A stretch of DNA of 40,929 nucleotides from Ruminococcus flavefaciens (GTDB lineage Bacteria > Bacillota > Clostridia > Oscillospirales > Ruminococcaceae), in the NCBI GenBank assembly GCA_902766595.1, contig CACXEJ010000134.1, forward strand, positions 1 to 40,929. Reading direction: 5' to 3'. This document shows positions 24,003-31,764 of this stretch, piece by piece. The translations under genes were made by a program, and so were the position numbers. Position 1 is the stretch's first letter, and each line of letters opens with the position of its first letter. The notes beneath the pieces are model-generated. The model was given only the letters and a program-made list of their open reading frames with translations, was not told the DNA's origin and did not search any database.

Positions 24003-25109
24003 TCAGTCACGCTCCTTTTCCATAGTCTTTACAAATTCATCGAAAAGATATGAGGTGTCCAGCGGACCGCCGTGAGCTTCAGGGTGGAACTGTACCGTCC
24101 TTGCATTGATCGAGGTATAGTGTATGCCCTCACAGGTCTTGTCGTTGGCGTTGATGTGGGAAACGTGTCCGACAGCAGGATCAATGCTGTCGCCTACTAC
24201 CGCATAGCCGTGGTTCTGGCTGGTAACGTAGGTGAGACCGCTCTCGAGGTCGATAACAGGCTGGTTTGCACCTCTGTGACCGTACTTGAGCTTTTCCGTT
24301 CTTCCGCCGTTGGCAAGAGCCATAAGCTGGTGACCGAGACAGATACCGAATATCGGTATTCCGAGCTTCTCGATCTCCTTGATGTTTTCGATTATATCAA
24401 CGTTTTCCGCAGGATCTCCGGGGCCGTTCGAGAACATAATGCCGTCCGGAGCGAGCTCCTTAACGTTCTCGGCAGTGGTATCAGCCGGAACTACAACGAC
24501 CTCACAGCCGCGCTTGATGAGTTCCTGACGTATATTGCGCTTGTAGCCGAAGTCAAACAGCACTACGCGGTACTTCTTTTCCTCGGGCTCATATGTGAGA
24601 GTCTCGGAGTTGGTAACGGACTTTACTGCGTCCTTAACTGAAAATGCTCTTATCTTCTCAAGGAACTCTTCCTTTTTATCGTAGACGTTCTCGGTAGTGA
24701 TAACGCCGTTCATAACGCCTGCCTCACGGATAGTTCTTGTAAGACGGCGTGTGTCGATATTATGTATGCCGACTATGTTATGCTGTAAGAGGAAATCGTT
24801 TATGTTGCCTTCACAGCGGAAATTTGACGGTGCATTGCACCACTCGCGGACGATGTAGCCGGTGACATATGAAGCTGCCGACTCGTTGTCCTGAGAATTC
24901 ACGCCGTAGTTGCCGATGAGCGGGAAGGTCTGTGTGACTATCTGACCGTAGTAGCTCGGATCGGTAAGAGTTTCCTGATAGCCTGTGAGACCGGTCGTGA
25001 AGACAACCTCGCCTATCACCGTGCCCTTTGCACCGAAGCTCCTGCCCTCAAATACCTGTCCGTCGGCAAGCATAAGGTACGCTTTTTCGCCCTGATTGAA
25101 CAATGACAT
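24003..25109 (-). CDS. carA: Carbamoyl-phosphate synthase small subunit
   Basis: CarA hydrolyses glutamine to feed ammonia to CarB. The 368-residue protein has the CPSase small-chain N-domain (AYLMLADGQVFEGRSFGA, FTTGLTGYQETLTDPSY) and a class I glutamine amidotransferase domain with SNGPGDP, nucleophile GICLGHQ (Cys257) and the His/Glu pair in VQFHPEAHGG. The start is the ATG at 25109, with AAAGGA nine bases upstream; upstream in-frame codons overlap this site. It is separated from pyrF by a 280-base gap full of hairpin repeats but probably belongs to the same operon. Confidence 0.97.
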   Translation of the reverse strand: MSLFNQGEKAYLMLADGQVFEGRSFGAKGTVIGEVVFTTGLTGYQETLTDPSYYGQIVTQTFPLIGNYGVNSQDNESAASYVTGYIVREWCNAPSNFRCEGNINDFLLQHNIVGIHNIDTRRLTRTIREAGVMNGVITTENVYDKKEEFLEKIRAFSVKDAVKSVTNSETLTYEPEEKKYRVVLFDFGYKRNIRQELIKRGCEVVVVPADTTAENVKELAPDGIMFSNGPGDPAENVDIIENIKEIEKLGIPIFGICLGHQLMALANGGRTEKLKYGHRGANQPVIDLESGLTYVTSQNHGYAVVGDSIDPAVGHVSHINANDKTCEGIHYTSINARTVQFHPEAHGGPLDTSYLFDEFVKTMEKERD

Positions 25110-25210
25110 TAGTATCATTCCTTTCGCAGTATTCGTTGATATATCCCGTTCCTTCACGCCATTGTGAAAGACAGATGACAATTCAGTAGCTGAATTTTAA
25201 ACTTGATTAA

Positions 25211-25371
25211 GGAACGCCCTCCCTTGCAGGGCGTTCCCTCTTGTAAAACAGTCCACCGGACTGTTTCACAATTCACCCGTTGCGGAGCGCTTTGTGGATC
25301 GCGGGGCTCTGCCCCACACCCTGCAAGGACTTTCATTCCTTGACCTGACCAAAGGGATAACATCCCTTTGG
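25211..25371. repeat. Multi-hairpin intergenic repeat inside the pyr operon
   Basis: Five inverted repeats follow one another: 25211-25237 (GGAACGCCCT/AGGGCGTTCC), 25246-25266 (AAACAGTCC/GGACTGTTT), a GGGGC/GCCCC pair near 25303-25315, 25324-25342 (CAAGGA/TCCTTG), and 25349-25371 (CCAAAGGGAT/ATCCCTTTGG). None has a long T tail. It is a different family from the CCTACA repeats. It fills the pyrF-carA gap and would be transcribed as part of the operon mRNA. Confidence 0.8.
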
Positions 25372-25389
25372 AATCCCATTTTTATTTTC

Positions 25390-26316
25390 TCACTTGAGAT
25401 TTATGTACTGACAGATGTCGTCTCTCATTCTGATGACTTCTCTTCTTGCGGCCTTTGCGAAGTCCCTCTCGTCGCAGCCTTCCTTCTTGTATGCGCACAT
25501 TACTGCACGGGAGGAATTGACGATAGCGCCGAGACCGTTCTGATCGAAGCCGCCCTTGAGACCTTCTGCTCCGCCGCCCTGTGCGCCGTAGCCGGGAACA
25601 AGGAACATCGTGTGAGGAAGTCTCTTTCTGAGCTCTGTGAGCATTTCGGGGTAAGTTGCTCCGACAACTGCTCCGACTGCGGAGTAGCCAAACTTTCCTC
25701 TTGTATCCTCGCCCCACTTCTCACACATATCGCCCATTGCTTCATAGATAGTGCGACCGTCTGCGAGCTTCATATCCTGAAGCTCACCGGAGGAGGGATT
25801 GGAGGTCTTGACGAGCACAAAGATTCCTTTGTCACGCTCGCGGCAGACCTTGAGAAGCGGCTCGATGCCGTCCGTACCGAGGTAGCCGTTTACTGTGAGA
25901 GCATCAGCGCCGAAAGCCTCGACCTCATTCTCGCCTATCATAGTTACACCGAGGTGAGCGTTTGTGTAAGCCTCCATAGTAGCGCCGATGTCGTTACGCT
26001 TACCGTCCGTCATAACGAACATACCGTTGAGCTTTGCATAGCGGATAGTACGCTCGAGAGCCTTGATTCCGTAGTGACCGTACATCTCATAGTATGCAGC
26101 CTGCGGCTTGATAGCCGGAACTACATCGTGTATCTCATCGATGATAGCCTGATTGAATGCGTAGATAGCCTTTGCAGCAGCCTTCATAGTCCAGCCGTCA
26201 TCGTCAAGGTAGCGGCGCTGGATATACTCCGGAACATACTCGAGCTTAGGATCGAGACCTACCACCGTAGGGTTTTTGAGTTCGATAATTCTTTCGATGA
26301 GTCTGTCAAATGACAT
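25390..26316 (-). CDS. pyrF: Orotidine 5'-phosphate decarboxylase
   Basis: PyrF decarboxylates OMP to UMP, the last step of de novo synthesis. The 308-residue length fits the longer type 2 family. The N-terminus has TVVGLDP. The catalytic Lys-Asp segment is MTDGKRNDIGATMEAY; VKTSNPSSGELQD and the phosphate-binding FLVPGYGAQGGG follow. AAGGAGG lies six bases before the ATG at 26316. It follows pyrC by 22 bases. Confidence 0.96.
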   Translation of the reverse strand: MSFDRLIERIIELKNPTVVGLDPKLEYVPEYIQRRYLDDDGWTMKAAAKAIYAFNQAIIDEIHDVVPAIKPQAAYYEMYGHYGIKALERTIRYAKLNGMFVMTDGKRNDIGATMEAYTNAHLGVTMIGENEVEAFGADALTVNGYLGTDGIEPLLKVCRERDKGIFVLVKTSNPSSGELQDMKLADGRTIYEAMGDMCEKWGEDTRGKFGYSAVGAVVGATYPEMLTELRKRLPHTMFLVPGYGAQGGGAEGLKGGFDQNGLGAIVNSSRAVMCAYKKEGCDERDFAKAARREVIRMRDDICQYINLK

Positions 26317-26338
26317 AATGATCCTCCTTGTATTTATT

Positions 26339-27610
26339 TCAGTTTCTTGCGTCAAATCTTATCTCTCCGCCGGAAATAGTCACCAGTGGCTTTCCTGTGA
26401 GTTCGATGCCCTTGAAAACGGTATTGTGTGACTTTGAATGGAGCTTATCAGGCTCGACAGTCCACTTCCTGTCCGTATCCACAAGAACGAGATCGGCAGG
26501 CTTTCCCGGTTCTATCGCCGGAGCTTCAAGTCCGAGCAGCTTTCTCGGGTTCACGCACATCAGCTCGACAATCCTGTTAAGACTTATCTCGCCTGTGTGA
26601 TAGAGAGCCGTAAGAGTAGCAGCAAGAGAAGTTTCAAGTCCGACAACGCCGTTCGGTGCCTTCTCGAAATCAGCCTTTTCCTCAGCAGCGTGAGGAGCGT
26701 GGTCTGTAACAATGCAGTCGATCGTACCGTCCTTGACGGCTTCGATGATAGCTCTTACATCAGCCGGAGTCCTGAGCGGCGGGTTCATACGGTAATCAGC
26801 ATCGCGCTTCTCAAGCAGCTCGTCCGTGAGCATAAAGTAATGCGGAGCGGTCTCGCAGGTGACCTTGACACCGCGCGACTTCGCAAATCTTATCATAGCC
26901 GCACTGCCCTCCGTGCTGACGTGGCAGATGTGGATCCTCGCTCCGACTGAGGAAGCAAGTATCATCTCACGAGCTGTTATGTAGTCCTCGGAGGCTCTGT
27001 CCATTCCCTTGACACCGAGCTTTTCCGAGGTCTTGCCCTTGTTCATAATACCGCCGTTTATAATGCTGAGATCCTCACAGTGTGAAGCAACGAGCAGACC
27101 ATTCTCCTTTGACATTTCAAGAGCCTGTCTCATCATCTCGGCGTTCTCGACAGGTCTGCCGTCGTCCGAGATGCAGATGCAGCCGGCAGCCTTCATCGCT
27201 TCGTAGTCGCACAGACCGTTTCCGGACATACCTCCGGTGATACAGCCGACCGGGTAAACATCGACTCCGGTGTCCTGAGCCTTTTCTCTGACATATTTTA
27301 TGATCTCGGGGTTATCGCAGGGTGGCTTGGTGTTCGGCATAGCGAGCACACCTGTAACGCCGCCGGCAAGAGCTGCCGAGCAACCTGTCAGTACGTCCTC
27401 CTTGTGAGTCTGACCGGGATCGCGGAAATGAACGTGCATATCGAACAGAGACGGCATAAGCACAAGACCTGTGCCGTCGATGACCTGATCCGCTGCTGCG
27501 CCCAGCTCACTGCCGACAGCTGAAATAGTGCCGTTCTCGATGAGAACGTCTGCGGTGATGTCTTTTTCTGCGTCAACTGCGCGGACGTTTCTGATAAGGA
27601 TAGATGACAT
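26339..27610 (-). CDS. pyrC: Dihydroorotase (class I)
   Basis: PyrC cyclises carbamoyl-aspartate to dihydroorotate. The 423-residue amidohydrolase has metal ligands in DMHVHFRDPGQTHKED (His59, His61), an aspartate in the CISDDGRP segment (residues 146-152) where class I enzymes lack the carbamylated lysine, SHCED, HICHVST and the DHAPH motif. Class I assignment rests on that pattern and length. AAAGGAG precedes the ATG at 27610. It lies 26 bases after pyrR and 22 before pyrF. Confidence 0.96.
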   Translation of the reverse strand: MSSILIRNVRAVDAEKDITADVLIENGTISAVGSELGAAADQVIDGTGLVLMPSLFDMHVHFRDPGQTHKEDVLTGCSAALAGGVTGVLAMPNTKPPCDNPEIIKYVREKAQDTGVDVYPVGCITGGMSGNGLCDYEAMKAAGCICISDDGRPVENAEMMRQALEMSKENGLLVASHCEDLSIINGGIMNKGKTSEKLGVKGMDRASEDYITAREMILASSVGARIHICHVSTEGSAAMIRFAKSRGVKVTCETAPHYFMLTDELLEKRDADYRMNPPLRTPADVRAIIEAVKDGTIDCIVTDHAPHAAEEKADFEKAPNGVVGLETSLAATLTALYHTGEISLNRIVELMCVNPRKLLGLEAPAIEPGKPADLVLVDTDRKWTVEPDKLHSKSHNTVFKGIELTGKPLVTISGGEIRFDARN

Positions 27611-27636
27611 ATTTTCTCCTTTTGTGTCGGGGGTGT

Positions 27637-28161
27637 TTATCCGAAAATAGCGACTCCGTCGCTGCCGTCGATCTCCGTTACGGAGACCTTTACCACCTCG
27701 CTGTGGGAGGTGGGGAGGTTCTTGCCCACATAGTCCGGACGTATCGGGAGCTCCCTGTGACCTCTGTCAACGAGCACAGCAAGCTGTACGGAACGAGGTC
27801 TGCCGCGCTTGATGATAGCTTCGAGAGCGGCGCGCGAGCTTCTGCCGGTGAAGATAACGTCGTCAACGATGACAACGTTCCTGTCCCGCACGTCAAACGG
27901 GATATCTGTCCTGTCCTCAGAACCGTTTCCGCCGGCATCATCGCGGTAAGGCGTGATATCGAGCTGACCGAAAGGAACATCGACCTTTTCCAGTTCGGAG
28001 AGCTTGTCAGCGATACGTTTGCCGATAGTGACTCCCCTTGAAAGGATACCGACGATACAGAGCTCCTCGGCGCCTTTGTTATGTTCGATGATCTCATAGG
28101 AAATTCTGGCAATGGCGCGCTGCATTGCTTTTTCATCCATTATCATACGCTTTTTTTCCAG
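27637..28161 (-). CDS. pyrR: PyrR: pyr operon attenuation regulator / uracil phosphoribosyltransferase
   Basis: PyrR binds pyr mRNA when UMP is abundant, favouring termination, and also has uracil phosphoribosyltransferase activity. The PRPP-binding loop is VVIVDDVIFTGRSSR (about residues 92-106). Other family segments are ARISYEIIEHNKG, LCIVGILSRGV and LVDRGHRELPIRPD. The start is probably CTG at 28161: AAAGGAG lies eight bases upstream, and the resulting LEKKRMIMDE aligns residue for residue with the N-terminus of B. subtilis PyrR (MNQKAVILDE). The first ATG (28146) is 23 bases from that site. This gives 174 residues. Confidence 0.93.
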   Translation of the reverse strand: MEKKRMIMDEKAMQRAIARISYEIIEHNKGAEELCIVGILSRGVTIGKRIADKLSELEKVDVPFGQLDITPYRDDAGGNGSEDRTDIPFDVRDRNVVIVDDVIFTGRSSRAALEAIIKRGRPRSVQLAVLVDRGHRELPIRPDYVGKNLPTSHSEVVKVSVTEIDGSDGVAIFG

Positions 28162-28180
28162 AATATCCACTCCTTTCAGC

Positions 28181-28211
28181 AAAAATACCCGCCTGCGGTC
28201 GCAGACGGGTA
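28181..28211 (-). terminator. Attenuator terminator in the pyr leader
   Basis: On the minus strand an 11-bp stem (28187-28197 with 28200-28210, one G-T pair) is followed by ATTTTT, just upstream of the pyrR ribosome binding site. Together with the PyrR-binding loop at 28254-28281 it forms the expected PyrR attenuator. Confidence 0.88.
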
Positions 28212-28281
28212 CACTTATAGTTATAGCTATGGTATAGTTATATTATAGGTAACTTCGCCTTGCCGACCTCACAGGATCGAA
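28212..28281 (-). promoter_or_regulatory. PyrR-binding loop and likely antiterminator of the pyr operon
   Basis: The minus-strand RNA at 28281-28254 reads GAUCCUGUGAGGUCGGCAAG between pairing UUCG and CGAA arms. It closely resembles the known PyrR anti-antiterminator loop consensus (RUCCnGnGAGGyu...GGCAAGG). The AT-rich stretch 28212-28253, which includes direct repeats of TATAGTTATA, lies between it and the terminator and presumably supplies the antiterminator; that pairing is not worked out here. Confidence 0.82.
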
Positions 28282-28310
28282 TTAAAGGGCAGCTTCATAA
28301 AACTACATCT

Positions 28311-28339
28311 ATTATATCATATAAGACCGGCTTTGTCCA
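28311..28339 (-). promoter_or_regulatory. Sigma-A promoter of the pyr operon
   Basis: On the minus strand TGGACA (28334-28339) and TATAAT (28311-28316) are separated by 17 bases. Transcription would begin near 28304, giving a leader of about 145 bases that contains the PyrR loop and the attenuator. Confidence 0.83.
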
Positions 28340-28415
28340 GTCTTTTCAGAAAATATTTTTTGCTCCCAAACGAGGAATTTTTGTCATATTTGCCCTCAGA
28401 CCAATAATAAAAGTG

Positions 28416-28444
28416 TTTACTTTATCCGCAATTTGGTATATAAT
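28416..28444 (+). promoter_or_regulatory. Sigma-A promoter of the radC-cls unit
   Basis: TTTACT (28416-28421) and TATAAT (28439-28444) are separated by 17 bases, divergent from the pyr promoter and about 70 bases before the RadC start. Confidence 0.75.
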
Positions 28445-28512
28445 GTTAAAAAACGGAGCCCGATGAATACATCGGCTCGATAAGGTAAAAACAAAAAAAT
28501 GGAGAAATGCTG

Positions 28513-29229
28513 ATGAAAGGACTCTCACCCGAAGTATCCGGCTCGTTCCGGAACGGCTCTGCCGTCAGATATTTTGCGCCCTCGGAGATACTCCGGCTGC
28601 TCACGATAGTGTCGCAGTTTGGCGATGGCGACCGGCTTCCGGCGGAAATAGCGCGGCTCGCAGGCTGTCCGCAGGATCTCTTCACTATGCCGCCGTCCGA
28701 TGCTATGAGGCTTCTTCGCCGGGACAGACGTGCAGCCGCGATGCTTATGCTCATTTCCGAGCTCTGCTTCAACGACAGCTGCGACTATTTCCGCAAACAG
28801 GCTTCGGTCACATCTTACCGTGAAGCTGTGAGACTATTCTCGATGATATTCCTCCAGCGCCCGGCAGAGCGCTTTGCCGCTGCTCTTCTCGACAAGGACT
28901 CACGACTGACCGGCAGTCTCTTCCTCTCGCAGGAGGGCAACAGCAATTCCGTGTCGTTTCCGCTCAGCGAGGTCGTGAGAGCCGCCCTGCGTTCAGATGC
29001 CGCAAGCGTCATCATCTCGCACAATCATCCGCACGGCTTCCCTGAACCGTCGCCGGAGGACGTTTTCACCACAAAACGCCTTAGCAGCGCGCTCTCCTGC
29101 TTTGACGCAAAACTCATCGACCACATAATCATCGGAGGGACTTCCGTATATTCTATGCGCAGCTCAGAAAAATACCGCGGACTTTTTGCAGAAAATGTGT
29201 CTTATGACGACCAATTAACTAATAGTTGA
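28513..29229 (+). CDS. RadC-family (JAB/MPN domain) protein
   Basis: This 238-residue protein has a helical N-terminal region and a JAB domain with the JAMM metal motif HNHPHGFPEPSPED (His170, His172, Asp183), typical of RadC/UPF0758. The family was linked to DNA repair, but this is disputed; a metal-dependent hydrolase or nuclease activity is likely and unproven. The N-terminal half is more divergent than usual. The start at 28513 has GGAG eight bases upstream; the ATG at 28507 is only two bases from it. The promoter at 28416-28444 drives it and probably the downstream cls. Confidence 0.88.
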   Translation: MKGLSPEVSGSFRNGSAVRYFAPSEILRLLTIVSQFGDGDRLPAEIARLAGCPQDLFTMPPSDAMRLLRRDRRAAAMLMLISELCFNDSCDYFRKQASVTSYREAVRLFSMIFLQRPAERFAAALLDKDSRLTGSLFLSQEGNSNSVSFPLSEVVRAALRSDAASVIISHNHPHGFPEPSPEDVFTTKRLSSALSCFDAKLIDHIIIGGTSVYSMRSSEKYRGLFAENVSYDDQLTNS

Positions 29230-29274
29230 AATGTTCACATTTATTTGATATTATTAACTTATCGGAGGAAAATA

Positions 29275-30795
29275 ATGGATAAAAACGAAGACATCATCAG
29301 ACTCCTTCCAAAGAGGAAAAAAGGGCTGCTCAGAATAGTATTCAGCCGATTTTTCGTTATGAGTCTGCTGATACTGCTCCAGATAATACTGACGCTCTCG
29401 TTCACGACGTGGCTGTATACACAGTTCAGCCTGATCTATGCGATAGACCGCGCCTTTGCATTTTTAGTCATATTCTATCTGTTCAAGTGCGAAATGGACT
29501 CCACAGCAAAGCTGACGTGGCTGCTGATACTCGCAGTCGCGCCCATTACCGGAGCTATCCTGTTGCTATACACAAAGCACGAATTCGGTCACAACCGTAT
29601 CCGGAAACGCGCCCTTGAGCTCACCAACGAAACAAAGGATATGCTCCCCTTGCAGACCGAGGCAATGTTCGATCCGGAGGTACAGCGCTCCGGCACCGAC
29701 GACCTCTGCAAATACCTCAGCCGGACAGGCTGCTTTCCTGTTTTTGCCAACACCGACGCAACGTATTTCCCTGACGGCGAAAAGAAATTCGAGGCAATGC
29801 TCGAAGAACTCCAAAAAGCCGAAAAATTCATCTATATGGAGTATTTCATCATAGATGAGGGCTATATGTGGGGACGGGTGCTCTCGATACTCGCGGAAAA
29901 GGTCAGGCAGGGCGTTGAAGTGAGGGTGATGTACGACGGTATGTGCGAGATAACCACACTCTCCCACGACTACCCGAAGCGTATGGCGGAGCTCGGCATA
30001 AAGTGCAAGGCTTTCGCGCCGATACGACCGGTCTTCTCGACCTACTACAACTACCGTGACCACCGGAAAATACTCGTTATCGACGGCAATGTCGCCTTTA
30101 ACGGCGGCGTGAACCTCGCTGACGAATACATCAACCGCAAGGAACGCTTCGGTCACTGGAAGGACGCTGCCGTTATGCTGAAAGGCGACGCCGTCCGCAG
30201 CTTCACGCTGATGTTCCTCCATATGTGGAACATAACCGAAACAGAGCCCTGCTGGGACAACCTCATTGAGCCCAAAAGTCCGGAAAAGTCCAGCGGCTTT
30301 GTTCTACCCTACGCCGACTGTCCACTTGATGACGACAAGGTCGGCGAGAGCATATATATGGACATTCTCAGCCGCGCGACCACCTACGTTCACATAATGA
30401 CTCCGTACCTCATTCTTGACGGCGAGCTCGAATCGGCTCTCACCTTTGCTGCAAAGCGCGGTATAGACGTCAGGATAATCCTCCCCGGAGTCCCCGACAA
30501 AAAGGGTGCTTACGCCCTCGCAAGGACACACTTCCGCTCCCTTATGAAAGCCGGCGTGAAGATATACGAATACACCCCCGGCTTCGTTCATTCAAAGGTA
30601 TTCGTCTCAGATGACGAGAAGGCTGTCGTAGGCACCATAAACCTCGATTACCGCAGCCTCTACCACCACTTCGAGTGCGCGACATATATGTTCCGCACGG
30701 ACTGCATTAAAGATATTGAGAAAGATTTCAACGAGACACTGACTCTTTGCAGAATGGTTACCCCCGATACGTTACGAAACACCAAGCTGTCCGTC
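29275..30795 (+). CDS. cls: Cardiolipin synthase; reading frame continues to the stop at 30838-30840 (see note)
   Basis: The gene spans 29275 to 30840 and encodes 521 residues; the end listed here is conservative, before the last 15 codons. It joins two phosphatidylglycerols into cardiolipin at the membrane. Three hydrophobic segments (about 27-47, 53-70, 80-99) precede two phospholipase D domains with HKD motifs at His263/Lys265/Asp270 (YRDHRKILVID) and His439/Lys441/Asp446 (VHSKVFVSDD), each followed by the expected Gly-Gly or Gly-Thr and Asn (FNGGVN, GTINLD). The length matches bacterial ClsA. GGAGG precedes the ATG at 29275; the ORF extension to 29245 covers that site. Confidence 0.95.
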
Positions 30796-30869
30796 AGAAT
30801 AACAGGCAGTCTGCTCAAGCTGATAGCCCCACTGATGTAACGGCGCCGCATCTTTACAGGAGCCATATT

Positions 30870-31277
30870 ATGAAAAATAAGATAGGAAAAGTTCTCAGAA
30901 CGGCAAGAGATCTCATACTTACCCCACACCTCGCAATATGCTTCTTCATCGCCTGGATAATCACCAACGGCTGGGCATATGTGGCGCTCGGAGTGGGCAC
31001 ATACTACGAGTACAAATGGCTCGTAGCCATTGCTGCGACCTACCTCGCTATCCTGTGGTCACCGCTGTGCGCCGAGGGTATCCTGACATTCCTCATAGCT
31101 ATCTTCCTTATGCAGAAGCTCTTCCCGAACGACGAGAGGACTCTGAAATTCATCAAGGTGTACTACCGCCGCTACAAATCAAAGCTGAAAAAGCAGATAC
31201 ATAAAAAGAAGCCAAAGAAGTTCGTCATTTCGCGGAAAGCTGTCAGTGCGCAGGAGAGTACGGAAATAAGAAATTAG
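30870..31277 (+). CDS. Small membrane protein with strongly basic C-terminal tail
   Basis: The 135-residue protein has two to three membrane segments (about residues 20-42, 50-66 and 68-84), then a Lys/Arg-rich soluble tail (VYYRRYKSKLKKQIHKKKPK, about 97-116). The start is the ATG at 30870 with an AGGAG site; the frame is open further upstream but only inside cls. It starts 29 bases after the cls stop and is followed by a terminator, so it is probably cotranscribed with cls. I recognise no family. The basic tail could bind anionic lipids such as cardiolipin, which is speculation from context. Confidence 0.8.
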   Translation: MKNKIGKVLRTARDLILTPHLAICFFIAWIITNGWAYVALGVGTYYEYKWLVAIAATYLAILWSPLCAEGILTFLIAIFLMQKLFPNDERTLKFIKVYYRRYKSKLKKQIHKKKPKKFVISRKAVSAQESTEIRN

Positions 31278-31285
31278 CTCACAGC

Positions 31286-31317
31286 AGGGACACACATTGT
31301 GTGTCCCTGAATTTTTT
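31286..31317 (+). terminator. Terminator of the radC-cls unit
   Basis: AGGGACACAC/GTGTGTCCCT (31286-31295 with 31299-31308) is followed by GAATTTTTT. It lies nine bases after the small membrane protein stop. Confidence 0.92.
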
Positions 31318-31330
31318 GCGGCTGAAATGA

Positions 31331-31588
31331 CCGTAGGGAACGCTGCCATTGACATTTCGCGTTACAATTCCGGGTTGGCAAGCGGGCGGCAAAACGCCGC
31401 CCCTACATTAGTTTCATCGTACATTTTTGTTTTTTGCGGAACGCCGGGGGCGGTGCGGGTGTCCGGGGGACACCTCTGCCGGAGGCAGAAGCACCGACCG
31501 AGCCGACAGGTGAGAACGTCCCCTACATTCTGATCTCTGGCTTCTAACACCTGATTTACGGGACGTCGAGGACGCCGTCCCCTACAAT
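31331..31588. repeat. Intergenic CCTACA hairpin repeats, copy 4 (composite)
   Basis: This 260-base block fills most of the gap between the radC-cls unit and the mannanase operon. It contains a GTAGGGAACGCTGCC segment also found in part near 755, a GGGCGGC/GCCGCCC hairpin with CCTACA (31384-31409), a region (31451-31526) matching 648-722 in inverse orientation, and a unit (31559-31588) identical to 14555-14584. I see no protein-coding gene in it. Confidence 0.85.
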
Positions 31589-31622
31589 TCTGATTTCTGC
31601 AACTTAGGTAAATAAAAAAAAT

Positions 31623-31645
31623 ATTGCCCCAACGGCAATTTTTTT
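31623..31645 (+). terminator. Small hairpin with T run upstream of the mannanase promoter
   Basis: ATTGCC/GGCAAT (31623-31628 with 31634-31639) is followed by a run of T and preceded by a run of A, so it may act on both strands. It insulates the mannanase promoter from upstream readthrough. Confidence 0.7.
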
Positions 31646-31655
31646 GTGGAAACTA

Positions 31656-31684
31656 TTGCATTCTTATTAAAAAAGTGTTATGAT
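31656..31684 (+). promoter_or_regulatory. Sigma-A promoter of the mannanase-cellulase operon
   Basis: TTGCAT (31656-31661) and TATGAT (31679-31684) are separated by 17 bases. The leader of about 75 bases ends in an AAGGAGTG ribosome binding site. Confidence 0.75.
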
Positions 31685-31764
31685 AATCATAGTTATTACA
31701 ATGAGTTGATTATAGGCAAAATTCAACTTAAATCATCTATTCTTTAATTCCAAGGAGTGATAAA

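Noticed and set aside
25294..26313. 339-residue ORF opposite pyrF
   Set aside because: It is antisense to a clear pyrF, with Cys/Ser/Leu-rich composition typical of shadow frames and no ribosome site.
31297..31533. 78-residue plus-strand ORF
   Set aside because: It is composed of repeat copy 4 sequence; the similar peptide from copy 1 reflects shared DNA, not a gene.
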